Part shown: one piece after another, positions 46,240 through 59,600 of the stretch | Layout: each line of letters begins with the position of its first letter | Numbering within the stretch: position 1 is the stretch's first letter | Assembly (NCBI GenBank): GCA_000934455.1 | Contig: KN886280.1 | Location: forward strand, 53,559 to 117,558 | From: Apostichopus parvimensis | Taxonomy: Eukaryota; Echinodermata; Holothuroidea; Aspidochirotida; Stichopodidae | Direction of reading: 5' to 3' | Length of the DNA stretch: 64,000 bases | Notes under the pieces: model-generated | Database searches by the model: none | The model's input: only the letters and a program-made list of their open reading frames with translations | What the model was told of the DNA's origin: nothing | Position numbers and translations under genes: made by a program

Positions 46240-47720
46240 TGGCACTTTCTTCTGCATGTATCTTACTCTTTTACAACATGATTACCCTTCAGTGTTGAGA
46301 CAAGACATTGGACTTCGGGGCCAAACATCATCTGCTCTGGCTTCAAGACATTTTCATCCTTTGAAATGTAAAGAGACAGCATGTCATTCACAGAGCAGTT
46401 AGCCATTTTCTTGGGCTTGACAAAAAAAAATCAGTAACTCTCCGAAGATCTCCAACTGTCTGGTCTGTCATTAAGCTTGTGCACGAGAGGTTCATTGGTC
46501 TGAAAGAGCCATACATATCTTTTTACGGTTTCCAGCCCAAATGCATGGCGATACAAGATCAGTTTAGTGTAACGTATTTTGAAGAATAATTTCCCACTTA
46601 TTCTTTTCTTTGTTGCCTTTCCCTCATCAGTCAACTTCTTTACTGCCAGTGTGCTCTGTACACCTTTCATGCATCCTCTGGCCTGTGGTGACACTTTCTG
46701 AAGGATTGGCTTCATCAGCCCACTGTAAACTGATTTGTCTTCCTTGCTCAAAAAAGCAAAATATAGAACTCGGTAAGCATCAAAAAGCCTGATGGTGCTC
46801 CCGCTGGCGTCATAACAGGGAAGCCATCTCCACGCAATATACACTTGCTGTGATGTATACTTAAATGAAAGACATTCACAAAGTGAACTGAGGGCATCTC
46901 TAAAGTCAGATGACCACTATTGATCATTGTAGAGATCTTTGAAGAGAGCTTTAACAACACCATCAAATGGTTTTGAAAAATACTTTGCAGCATTATGCAA
47001 GTCATCACAGGAATCACCATCTATGTCCAGGAGATGTGGTGCCTTGAGGGTTGATATTTTTTTTTACAATCCCGACTTTCAGCCACCCATGACCTTGCAA
47101 CTGTCCATCATCACAGAAACCAGGTTCTTTCAAGGGATTTCGTGACTGTTAAATAACTCACAAATTGCTTCAAACAATCAAGTACTGTACACTTTCATTA
47201 ATGAAACTTAACACAAATGCTCCACAACAAATTCTTTTCTCTCCTCATCAAAAAAGCTCACAAGTGTTGTAAAAACCTTTTTGTGGTTATTGCTGAAACA
47301 CATATCAACATTGAAAGAAAATGGTGTCTGAAAAAGCTTTGCCACTAGCTGTTGTACAAATTAATTTCATAGAGCAAAACGCATATTACATGCCGCTATT
47401 GTGCCTGAGGATCTTTGCTCAGATATTTGGCCTTGTCCCATTGAAAATGGGAGTCCATTTTCCGCCAACAAACCAAGAACTTAAGCCTCTTGTTGGACAG
47501 CACAGTCTGAAACATGTACTGATGGAACTGGTGGAGTAGTTTCCATTGTTGGCTGCAGATTCCTAGCAAACTTAGCTGGAAATCCATACAAGTTTGTCTT
47601 TCTCCACTTGAGCATCCTGGGAATGCAGAGTTTGTCAGCTTGGTATAGAGCTGCTTGACATGTTTCTTGCCATTAACATGGTAAACTAGAGACACAATAC
47701 CCCTCAAACCGTAACTCATT
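46240..47720 (-). pseudogene. Broken transposon-type gene, family unnamed
   Basis: Minus-strand pieces run 47,719-47,396, about 47,110-46,850 and 46,844-46,431. Readable phrases include HLLDIDGDSCDDLHNAA, QVYIAWRWLPCYDASGSTI, RLFDAYRVLYFAFLSKED and RYVWLFQTNEPLVHKLND. I remember the same phrases from a multi-copy uncharacterised family in cnidarians and other marine invertebrates, with a hAT-like feel. It is interrupted by several stops and frame changes. No terminal repeats were found. Confidence 0.52.
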
Positions 47721-48203
47721 ATTCAATTGCTGCACTAGATGCACATAGCCTTCCCAGGTTGATCAATCTGTAAGAAAGAAAAGAGTTGATTATTCCGTGA
47801 TTGTCTGGTAATAAAGTAAAAAAATCTGCAAACTGGCACCGTCAATTTTCATATCATTAACCAATCAACTGCAAATAATACACATAAGCTCCTTTCCAGC
47901 ATAGCTTTTGTTCTGCCAAAAATTCTTGAACCAGGGTAAAATGTTCTGTCACGTGGGAAAGTATCTTTTTTGGGTCCCTGTGCACACAGTAATATTACAT
48001 AAAAGTAAATGTATTTCCTTCTATGAAATCAATGAATGAAGAAAGAATAATTTAAACATTTCAATATTTACGAATGCACGAACGTATACAGTAGCAATTA
48101 TGAGAGGAAAGCACTTGCTATGGACTACCAGACTTAGATGCTTCATGACAACAAAGACACGTGCACTCGACAACCTATGTTTGCCTAAAATCCCCCAAAT
48201 CTC

Positions 48204-48545
48204 CGACCACAAGGTAGCCTAAAATCACAAAGAGGTCAACATGGAAATCTAGCCTCACCATCTGTTTATTCGCTGAAAGTCTTCCAAATATTCACCGAAT
48301 ACTTAATACCGAATCGTTATTGCTGCTATTATCGACAACATGGTAGCCTAACACAAAACGAAGTCAATGGGAAATATAGGCTAACCATCCGTTTATTCGC
48401 TGAAAATTGTAACGCAGTTAGCTGGAACTAAAATATCCATGAAATACTTTCATTATTGCTGCTATCTTCGACCACATGGTATCCTAACACCACACTAAGT
48501 CAATGGGAAAATCTTGCCTAACCGTCAGTTTGGGGATAACAAGCC
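48204..48545. repeat. Three diverged tandem copies, about 130-145-bp unit
   Basis: Copies start at about 48,204, 48,333 and 48,479 with 'cgaccacaaggtagcct', 'cgacaacatggtagcct' and 'cgaccacatggtatcct'. Each is followed by a GTCAA(C/T)(A/G)TGG(G)AAA phrase, and the first two share 'gtttattcgctgaaa'. No coding sequence is seen. Confidence 0.72.
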
Positions 48546-48714
48546 CTTCTTTACAACTTTTAATTAGCTGGATATCTGCAACTGTTTTGAAGGTATGTGG
48601 TATTTTGGGAAGAGGGAATATAGTATTCTACGTACCCTGTTGCGATGGATGAAAGGTTTAAATTTTGAGTAGTTTTCATCGCTATAATGCTGCGTCTTGG
48701 TCTTGACCCTAACT

Positions 48715-50310
48715 CTATTTCACGTCACTATGTGTTAGACGACGAATCGGTTCGCACGTGTCCGATAACCTCGGAAGGAAATTTACCAAGTATTTGACCA
48801 TTACAACGAATCGTTGTACTGCTGCGAAATCAGTCGGTTTAGGCATATGAATGATTGCCTCGATTTTCTTCGTGTCGACTTTCAGACCATCTTTTGTAAA
48901 GACATGCCCTATAATGCTGATTTTCTTCCACTTAAATTCGTACTTATGTATGTCTGTTGAACTTGATAAATCTCTCTCTGCATCTTCCAAGCAGCGTAGG
49001 CATGTTCAGTCATGGTCTTTGTCTGTTTACGTTTTCACGCTACCAATGAACAATATGTCGTCAGCTTTTGTTGGAAGAGATCAGCTGCTGGGTGGTTCCA
49101 AACGGCATGAGTTTATACTTGTACCTCCCCCATGGGGTTTTGAATGTGGTCAGCTTGGAAGAAATTTTATCCAACTGACATTGGGGAAATCCTTTCAGAT
49201 GATAGTTGCTTCAAAAAATGTATATCATTACGACTTGGCAGAATATCTTCGATAACGGGTAGCGGATGGTGTTCCCGTTTAGAGTCTTATTAAACGGTTG
49301 CGGGTTAAAACAAACGCGTAGTTACCGCTGGGTTTGGTTATGCTAACTGGACTTGACACCCAGTCAGAAGGTTTATGAACCTTCTCTATCACAAATTTTC
49401 CCAGTCGCTTCAGCTCCTCTTTAAGCTTAGGCTTTATAGCTATTGGAACACGTCTTTGCGGTATAATAAATGACGTGACATTATGAGCAGATTCCAGGTG
49501 TATTGTAGCTGGCATACCCTAGGCCTATGAATACATCATAAGAATCTATCATCAGATTTTCTTTTTTCAGCAGTAAGTTACTTTTTTCCTGGACTTTTGC
49601 CCATTAATTTCATAACTTTCAGTTGGTTTCTTATCAACACAAACCAATAACAGCACTTTAAACAATGTTATTTGTTGTGATGCCCTTCATCCAAGAAGTG
49701 GCACTCGTTTCTTTCCTTGCATAACAACAAACTGCACAATGTTTGTTGATATTCTTTGTTTGTCAACCTCAATTTACAAGTCCCCACAATTGGCATTCGG
49801 TTATTGTTGTACTTGCTCCGATTTGCGTGGTCTGACTCTTTAATCTCAGTGCCTTCAGGGGAAAAGCTTTCATGTATCACAATTTGAAACTTTGCAAGTG
49901 AACATTGAACTTGGAACGTGGCATTTATCTTGGTCGCATATGGACTCACTCTGTTTATATCAACATTCTTACATCTTCATGTAATGTTACATATTGAACT
50001 GATTCACTTGCCTGTGCCTCTTCATCACTACTGAAATGAACCGGTTTAACTGATTTCTTATGACTTTTATGAAAATGATAAATTTGTCCACATTTCGAAG
50101 ATTGCTGATATGCTGGACATTTCATTTTGTCTGCCTCATGACCTTTTCCGCAGTACCTACAGTCTTCAATATATTTACCTGTGTGACACATTGACTTATG
50201 GTTGTACCTGAGAGCTTGAACTTCAGCACTTTCATCACTCATACCTTTTATTTGTGCTGCAGCCACTTCGGCCGCCTTACAGAACAAAATGATTTCGAAT
50301 GATTTCATCC
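48715..50310 (-). mobile_element. Ty3/Gypsy retrotransposon fossil
   Basis: In 5' to 3' order on the minus strand there are a gag-type zinc-knuckle region (about 50,308-49,955), a stretch in the expected place of a protease (49,949-49,668) and two reverse-transcriptase regions (49,515-49,279 and 48,990-48,715), the usual gag-pol order. It is broken in several places. LTRs were not found and the copy looks old. Confidence 0.78.
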
Positions 50311-50904
50311 TTTAGTGTGTAATATTCGCACTAGGGATGCACAAATTTATTTTATATATTTCATTCGGTTCATGAGTGCAGTTAGTCAACTTGTATCTTT
50401 CATATATTACGTTTGTCTGGAACTGCTACCTTATATTCACAGTTATAGTTCATCTTTTATAGGCAGTGAATGCTGTTCAGTTGTACAGCAACATCAGCAT
50501 ATCCTTAATACGTTTCTCGTATGTTAACTTTCATTATCTGCACTCTGCAGTTCAATTAAAAGATGAGAGAAACTCTATTATTTGCTTCTTGTGGTTTATG
50601 CATGTCACACTATTCTGCATGAACCAATGTTCCATGAATCCTCAATTTCAGAGTGCTTACCAAAACATTTCTACGGCTAACTAAATTGCAAAACAGGGCG
50701 AAATTGTTTACCAGATTTGGTATGATATTGTGGGAACATGTCACGACTTCAATATTCTTTTCAGTGGTACTATTGGTACCTCATTTCCATCGAGTTCGGG
50801 GAGCAGTGCTAGATATAATTTACACAACTAAGGTTACAAAAGGGTGCAAAAGGTCGGATTAGTTTTGCACCAATCAGGGGGGATTAGATAAACTATCTCT
50901 GAGG

Positions 50905-52300
50905 ACGTAACCTTTACACACTGACAGAAGAAGAGAGATCTAATTTAGCCGAACAGATAATCGTTACGCAACTTTGCATATTTTTCTTACCGTGGCGCGT
51001 TGCTATCCCTGTGGAGAATGTTAGAGCTGATTATAACCAGGGGGCACAAACCCCTTCCAGTTTACCCCAATTTATTATAGCTTACGCCCCATAAACGTCG
51101 CAAAGACAAACGATTTATACACAGACGTGGCTAATCTCTTAATCGAAGGAAACCCTGAGGGCATGTTTGAAAATTTACCACATTCGATATACTCGGGGCC
51201 GGACTCGGTCGAATAACGTCATCGAACAGCTTACTGTAGTAGTCTCTAACTTAATAAATGTCCCTTTTTTCGACGATAACAACTGGATCGTGTACTCTAA
51301 TCGTGTAGACGGAACTTATGTATAACGATCGTGGACTATCAGCCCCAATCATGCTGAACACGCATTTATTTCACTGACAGAACCCCTCTTGGCCATGAGT
51401 GACAACAGGGAAGGGAAATTGTTCACTGAAGAAGCCATACTGTTCTTACGAAAGACAGTCACTTTTTAACATAGACCTCTATTAGCATAGCTTACATCCT
51501 AAAAAATCATTTTACCCATTCTAAAAGTTTACAAGATATGCTAATTCCACAAATGGACTATGCTAATATAAAACGTAACGTTTCTATACCGGTCATTAAC
51601 GACCCAAATTCTGCAACTGTTTTCTACCCCCCCCCCCCAAAGCACCCAACCGGGGGCTTCTTGTGTATAAAATATCAGCCACCTGCTTTTTAGAGCCGGT
51701 CACAGTAGAAATACGACACTCTTTCATCATAATATTACAAAGTTTACGAAAGTGGGATTTCGATTTCTCAGAACTATTACAAGAATTTACAAATATGATT
51801 GCGGTGATTAAAAACCAGGATACTTGGCTCGAGTGTGACAAAGAAGTACACGAGGACTCTAAAAAAATATAGTACCAATGCAATGTATATATTGTCGGCT
51901 TTTTATAAAGCTAAACATTTTATTTTCCAAAAACGAGTACGCACACAATTACACAAGCACATAAACGTGGTTAGATCATGAGTGATATAACATATATAGT
52001 GAACCATATGTAGATAGAAAATAAAGCCTGTAACACTTATCCATAAAAAAAATAACTATACGGAAAAATGATAATAACGGCAACTAAGTTGTTAACTAAG
52101 AGTCGATGTAGTAGTGCGTTTTTTTTCTCTTAACACTTGCTTCAATTTGTGCTTGTATAGGGGTTCTTTTCAAGGTGAGAGTTGAAATAACGGAATTTAT
52201 CGCCGTTCGAAATTTTTGCCTCGTTTCTTTTCTTATGTCAGAGTCATACCCCCTGTTGAAATGTATCCAAAAGTCGTCTACCTGGTTTGGCTAAGAAACA
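50905..52300. other. Unrecognised coding-like fossil region
   Basis: Plus-strand stretches between about 50,905 and 51,872 have protein-like composition (for example SNLAEQIIVTQLCIFFLPWR and QEFTNMIAVIKNQDTWLE). A basic, Lys/Arg-rich stretch lies on the minus strand at about 52,300-52,100. Genes on both strands close together recall large DNA elements, but no family can be named. Treated as a broken fossil. Confidence 0.35.
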
Positions 52301-52429
52301 TAGAATTTCTCATACCCTTTCACCAAATCTCAACGCTAAGGTATAGTTACCTGTTTCCGCGGCCATTAAAAAAAACAGTTAACGTCATCTCTGAAATCAC
52401 ATTCCCTTATTCTCCTGACTTGTAAATCG

Positions 52430-55400
52430 TCTGCATATTACCAACCCCCAACCCATATCGCGTTTATCATTACGCAGATACTTTGTAGATACTCCTTTAC
52501 GAAATAAAGACTAAACATGACGTCATTGAAATTAAAGACTGGGGAAACTGAATTTCCTCTTCTCTCGTTATTACAGATTGAATAAAATCGTAGCCTACTG
52601 AAAAGCGAACCCGTTTGTTCCTGTTATTTATGGGGGGGGGGGGGTGCTTCGCGTTAGTTCGGCGTAAGTCACGAATATCAAGATAATAATAGTAGTCGGA
52701 ACTCTTGACCGACTTACTGGCAGATAAATGTTTATTTCCAAAACAACATCATAAACAATGCAATAGAAACAATGACACAGATTTTAAATGCTCTTGTCAT
52801 AAATTTATGTCATAAGAGATGATGACAATCAAGAAGGAATTCAATATATTAAGTGGGTCAACATGAGGTAAGTTTGTCTAGTAGACGTTATTATCTGACA
52901 ATACGCCCCATCACTAATTTCCTGATGTTTTCTTTGTGCACAAGTAGCTTTACATTTAAAACGCTTAAACGTTCCATTTTCTTACTAGACATCTATTTCC
53001 TTCTGTGAAATATGGTTAACATGTGGTTGTGGCATCAGTTTTTCAACCAGTTTTGCGAAGTCTTTGCAACTTTCAACCACCAGGCATCACGCCTTTCTCT
53101 CATAACTCCATGCATAACTAGGGACTTTGCTTTTCCCCCAATGCCATCAACTACCCCCTTTCCATGTCACGTTGCAAAGTACTACCATTCAAAATCTATT
53201 TTATTCTTTGATGCAAAGCATGACCATTAGCTAGTCAGGAATTTACTTTTAAACTCACCTGATGGCCTCATTTGGGAAAATGTTATGCTTGTCAATATCT
53301 TCATGCAAACATCTTTGAAGAAGACAATGAAGAAAAACAAAAAATTTGGTTTTTGTCTTTCTCAGTAGAATCGGAGACAATGAGATGGGAAGAGCAATAG
53401 GCATAGTGAAACACTGCAGCAGTGAAGAGTGTAACAGATTCCCTTGACCAAAGAGCACTTCACGTATCACCTTGCATGTTTTGTAAATTCTTTGAGGATA
53501 ACAAATGAAAGATGCACTATTATAATGTTTATGCATATAACATGGTTTACCAAAAGGATAGTACTTCTCACTTACCTACCTCACACACATGCAAGTCAAA
53601 ATATGGAGTACTTTTTTTGGGGAATCTTTCGGTGAACTGAAAAGTACTCTGCATCTATATTGTAAAGAAATATGGAGAGGCTGGTGATGCGTAGATGATA
53701 AATTTGGCCGATTGAAATATTTTCACCCCAAAGTTCGACAAAATATTCCATATTCCAAGTAATGGTAATAACCCTGTGTTGTCTGTGAATGGTGTTGCAT
53801 TTGATAGCTAGGAATTTAGGACATGTGTCATTATTGTTGCTGGTGTGAAAGACTCACAATTGTTTTTTTCGGAAGGAATGTTGTATTATTGCTACATATT
53901 TTGGAAAGAACACTTTTATAGGCATTACCATGCTTATGCAGTGCTTCCGTCAATTCCTAAAAAAAATAATGGACTTCTGACAACGTATGGTCCCAAAGGC
54001 CACTACATGTTTCAAAGGCTTACGACGTCGGGAACAACTTTTATTACATCACAATCCTTTATATTCATTAGACATCACAGTAGCAATCATCACCTGTTGT
54101 AAATAGGATGCACAATTCATATCATCGTGATTTTAATATCAATAAATGAAAACCACTGCAGATCGTTTCTCAATGACTTCATAATCTTCGTGGCCTTTGT
54201 CCGACCTATCGGCTTTGGCTGCAGTACACAGGTGAAATAATATACACTGTGTTGCACCTTTATATATGAAACATAGCAGCGAAGATGATTTCAGAATTCA
54301 AATGGGACACCCAAGTGCTTGAGTGCCTGGTACCAAAGTTTTGCATTCCCCAGGATCTAAAATAACAGAACCTGTATCCAGTGAAGAGGGTTTTGCTTCA
54401 TGAGATGGATTCCAGCCACGAATACACTTTGGAAGGTAGAACATTTAGCAGTTGTGCATTATTGCATGCTGTGCCTTTACCATTGCCACACCATACTTAG
54501 TTAATAAGAACATTGCCATTTCAACATCCCATCAATGATCTGGCCCACAGAAAGCTCCTTGGTACAAAGTTACAAACAAGTTGTTTTGACAAATGAAAGA
54601 ATGAACATACTCTTATTCTTACTGTTTTCTTGTGATTCTTCGCAAATGAACGTTCAATGACTGAGGCAAAGTGTATGTTGTAACTAATGTGTTCATTGAT
54701 ATTGTGTGATACTTTATTTGCTACGTGACTACGTGTAATATTTTCTGAAGAACGATTTTCCATTTTTGGGGGGATAGATCGAAACGTTAATGGTGTATGT
54801 CTTATCATTTCCGGATGTCATTAACTTAGTACAGCTGAGTTAACGAGGTAAGTCAGTTTCAAACAGCATTACAAAAAGACGGATTGCTTACTGTTAGCAA
54901 CATAAGAATTCTTCTGGCTTCTTGTGGAGCAGAACAGATACTTCGTTTCCTAGTCAAGGTCTGATTCTCAGACCTTAATGAATATCATGGTTGACCGGTG
55001 TAGAGTAACTGATATCTGCAGCGAGATAGCCTTTTCTCATACTGCTGTGACTTGGAGCATGTTGTCAAAGCTAACACATCAGTGTTAAACAATGAAGTGT
55101 TTGTATTGAACGTAGAATACATTTGTAAGCCCTAATTTGACTGATTATTTGCGCCAAAAACTTGTAAAGCTCTGCTTATAACCCTCATTTATATACTCAC
55201 AAGTTTTGGCTGTATGTGTTATGTACAGCTTAGTACTAACATGGTAGTTGCCCAAAACTGCACAGTTGCCAATTACCAGCAACTTACACCGAACTTACCG
55301 AAGGGGTCCACTCCATGAGTTTAAAGAGAATTTCCACCAGGTGTGATTGCGAGTCATTGTCAGACACTACAAAATGTAATGAAAAAGTTATTTGTCCTAT

Positions 55401-55849
55401 TTATTGTGTAAGAGAGGACTTTGCTTTAGTGGCTTTATTGTATGCTTTACTAGATTTAAAGTGCCTATTAATTCCAACATCTTTCTCCAAAGACCTGTCA
55501 CCTCAATATAGGCCTTTAGAATGTACAGCAGAATTTATCAAAAAGGAGAGCTGCTAAGGATGGTTACTTTTGCATGACAACGTTCCCATTTGGCAATTCC
55601 TTCAATCACTTTGTCTATATTCCTACCTGATGTCAAACAGGTCGAAGCATCGTGACTCTTCTTATGTAACCATATTGTTTGAAACTTTTCTTCTATACAG
55701 GCCATCATCATTCCAGATGGAGTCACTGGCAAGAGCAATAGTAACTACATTTATTGCTGCAAGAACTCAGGAGGTAGAGAACATGTATGTGCCAATATTC
55801 TATCACACTCTTTATCTTTCTAGGGTCTGGCCCGATGCCACTTCCAGAT
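52430..55849. other. No gene seen
   Basis: No motif-bearing frame, RNA gene or repeat array found on either strand apart from a G run at about 52,632. Confidence 0.4.
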
Positions 55850-56700
55850 TGCACACTTCTCGCTGGAACAGGTGACATTTGTTGGGGTTTAGCTGCAATT
55901 TCTCTTGCCTGAGCCTACGTCATCCAGCCGATGGAGCGCATTCTCAAACGTATCTCCTTATATTATTACGTCGTGGAGGTAAAGTTCACAGATCTGTCAC
56001 TGCAGGCCCATTAATAATCTTTCAATCAGCCTCTCAAACTACGCCGAGGGTTGCATAGCCCGAAGTTGAGCACTTCAAAGTGAAGATTCTATGATTCGTC
56101 ACAAATGCAGCATTCGATCGGTCTACTACTTGTACCTCCACCTGCCAGTACCCACTCGCAAGGTATAAAGTGGAAAACCATTGCAACCCCGCTAGTGTGT
56201 CTGGTGAATCATCAATTATGAGCAACGGGTATTTCTCTCCTTTGGATGTCGCAAACACATCCTCATTTACGACTAGGAGCCTCCTTAATTCCTGTTCTTC
56301 AGTCACACTGAAACTTCCAACTTCTCTCTGCTAGGTCCAGTAAGTTATATTCTAACACTACAAACTTTCCCGACGTATTCTTCTCAACGATGCGGCACTG
56401 AAACGTGGGGTCCACTCAATCGACAATTTTTACAGAATGGCAATCACCCACCTCCGTGCCCTCGTACAGTGTGACTGGTCTATATGTCATTAGTCTCAAG
56501 GGAACTGAACCCTCCGAGGGGCACACAAAATCTTACCAGTCATTAAAGGAATTTGTTAGTAACAAAATAGGATCCAGTCCGTCCTGTCGTATATATTTTG
56601 GCCTTTCTATAGCCCTGAGCCCTGACCTGTGTTTTAAGTGTTGGCCCGTTCTGCCAGAAATTTCGAATCTAATAACTGACTTACGTCGAAACGTCACGTG
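55850..56700 (-). mobile_element. Second Ty3/Gypsy retrotransposon fossil
   Basis: The minus strand shows a reverse-transcriptase region with the LAGLQWFSTLYLASGYWQVE signature typical of Ty3/Gypsy pol (about 56,190), preceded by a protease-to-RT linker-like region. It is broken and short. It differs from the fossil at 48.7-50.3 kb, so it is a separate insertion. No LTRs were found. Confidence 0.7.
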
Positions 56701-59600
56701 AGTGTGGCACATTGCTCACACGCATCAGATCTTGCGGGGGCACATACAATAGATTTCACACTACTCTACTAGCTGTGATACACAATAGACTACACTAGAC
56801 TACACGTTCACACAATCTACAACAAGTAACTATACTGGCCTATACAAATTCATGTAGTAAACAAAAGCAAGAGGCTACTCCATACTAACAGTAACACCGA
56901 GACGTTTCCGAATTTAATCGATGATATCTGTTCACGTCCTGTGCATATGAAATGGGCGACAATTTACATGATCATCAAGTGCCTTTGGCTTACGGTGTCG
57001 AACCAACCTTGACAGGAACAATACAGCGCACGGTTGCGATCTGCTGAAAATGTAATAGATAGGCTTAACCACAGCGACGAAGAAGGCGGTTTGACGGAGA
57101 ACGAAAGGGTGAATCGCGTGTAGGCCATGGGTCGTGGCTGTGAAATCCTTGCAGAAAATGATTCTTGTTACGTCCGGAGTGGTATTACATGAAGTATAGT
57201 CCGAGTTATAGATAATATGTGCTTAATAAAGAATCAAATTGTTTTTTTTTGCTCACAAGTGGAACTATAATATGTAATTCACGGATAAAATGTAACATTT
57301 TCCAACATAAAGAAAAACAGCGCCCTGACTTTACCAAAAATAATTAGTCTGTCTCCAGATAGAAACAGTTTACCCCCAAAAAAATTAACATTTTCATGTG
57401 GAAACCTTTATAATTGTAAAGAATATGTATGGCACAACATTGCTAAAAGTTTGTATAGGCATATGGCTATTGGAATAATATTTTTCAACTGTACTTCGTG
57501 TTTATTTGTGGTGGGGATAGGCCAGTTTGTTCATTGTTAAATTGTTGAAATACACTTTTTGTAGTCAATAAACGATCCAGTAATAACAAATGAGAGCAAG
57601 GGGTAGGCCAGCATGTATACATAACATGATTGAGGAGGGGTCATTCTTGGTGAATAAATAAGCACACTATTTCATATTAATTATAATCAAACTGGAGATT
57701 CCGATAGCCTTTCTTAACAAACAAAGTATGTCTAAACAGCCCCAAAAAAGTTACAAACTCAGATATGTTCTTCTTTATATTTATTAACTGCAAATCTTTT
57801 GAACATGTTCAGAACACAAAAGTTCACAACAGACTACATGTACAATGTTTTGTTACAAGCAGCGCTTCACCTAACTACCTTTACAAAAAAAGAATCAATT
57901 TAATTTGTTATATGCATTAACACTGTTTGTTGATCATAACATCATTGCACATGAAACTTTCTATTCATATGGTTCTGAAAAGAAACTTGGTTTTAAAGTG
58001 ATGGTCCTGACTTGCACTGGCAACTAAAGAATGATCTATTTCGCAGATATTCCCTGTACAAACATGTACATGTGCATTGTTTTGATCAAACAAACAGCTC
58101 CAAACATCATATTAAGATGAACAGAATCAGACACTCACATATGAAAGTGGCATTTTGTCTACCATTATATTGTGGACACTAAGATAAATGCAACGTTTGT
58201 CATTCACACATTCACATCAAGTCTGAAAGATTGACATTTTCGGAACTTCATCGCATTATAATGAAGAACATACACTGTAAGTAGTATCAGTAAGTTGTAC
58301 TCTTATGAATATCCATGGTGAATGGGTGGCACTTACTCGTGAACAACAAGTTAATCGACTGTACACACAGGACCCACCCACAAAAATCGAGCTTCGTTTT
58401 GTTTGTGCTTTTTTGGCGGGGGGGGGGGTGTTGACTGATCGCATAATCAATATTCAATAGGGTGTGATGCACTGACTATGTCCTTGATTATTGTATATTA
58501 GATTCCATACTGAAATGGTGTTCTGGAGACTGGTGTCAGCCACGATTAACCTAACATGAAATAAAACAACAATTTGTGTGAAATTTGCATGAAATTTAAT
58601 AAACAATAATGTAAGATATTACTTCATCGGACCATTTCGAATTGTGCACATTATAGTCCTACACCTTTTCCAACTGATACTGAAAGTTACAACAAATTCC
58701 AATGTGATTTGTTCTTTCAAACTAAATGCATAGCCCCAACAACAGATCCCTCTATTTTCTTACACATTATTTTAACATGTAACTAATGATGCACTTTATT
58801 TAGTTCGCACATTCTTACATGTATTTAGACATCTAACAGTCCAAATTTTGGAGTTCACATTATAAAAATGCTACATTTGGAAATATTACTCCAAAGTCCA
58901 ATTGATGTCTGATGAGTTTGCTGTTCAAAGTGTACCCAATTTGAATCGGAAAATATGGGACGGGAAATTCAACATCAAATTTCACTACCTTTAAATACAT
59001 GTACATTCAAACAGTTCTACAAATACTCAAATGTCCAACTCTTTCTTAGTTCCACATATAAATGTCAGTTCCAGTGCATATACCATTTAAAGAGTATTTT
59101 TTGTGCACAGAATATCACTAGGCAAAACTAATAATTCCCTTGTCTTACTCTGTTTGGGTAGAAGAATCAACAAAATTCACAGAATTACAAATAACATCTC
59201 GGATTAATAAGTTACACGTGGTTTCTGGAATGTACTTTGTTTTATCCAAGCGTGTGCATTTTGTAATCTTCACATTATACCAAGTGACTGAATACATAAA
59301 AACATGAAGATGTTACATATACGCACGCAGTGATGTGGCTTTAAATTCCGCCTGGGATAGCTAACAAATGTAATGTTATAAATGTTTTAATATAACTTGA
59401 GTTGTGCAATAACAATTCAATGGCAAAAGTAAATCTGACTACCCAAATAAAATTTGGACTGTTTCTTTTCATATTGGTTCTTGTGAACAGGAATTACACT
59501 CTGTGTTACATTTTGAGTCATACACCGCACTCACTTGATCAAAAAGTTATCTAGTACATATCATTTGTTTTCTCATCCTTCATCTTCGTCATCCTCGTTG
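56701..59600. other. No gene seen
   Basis: AT-rich sequence. A G run of about ten lies near 58,418. No supportable feature. Confidence 0.45.
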
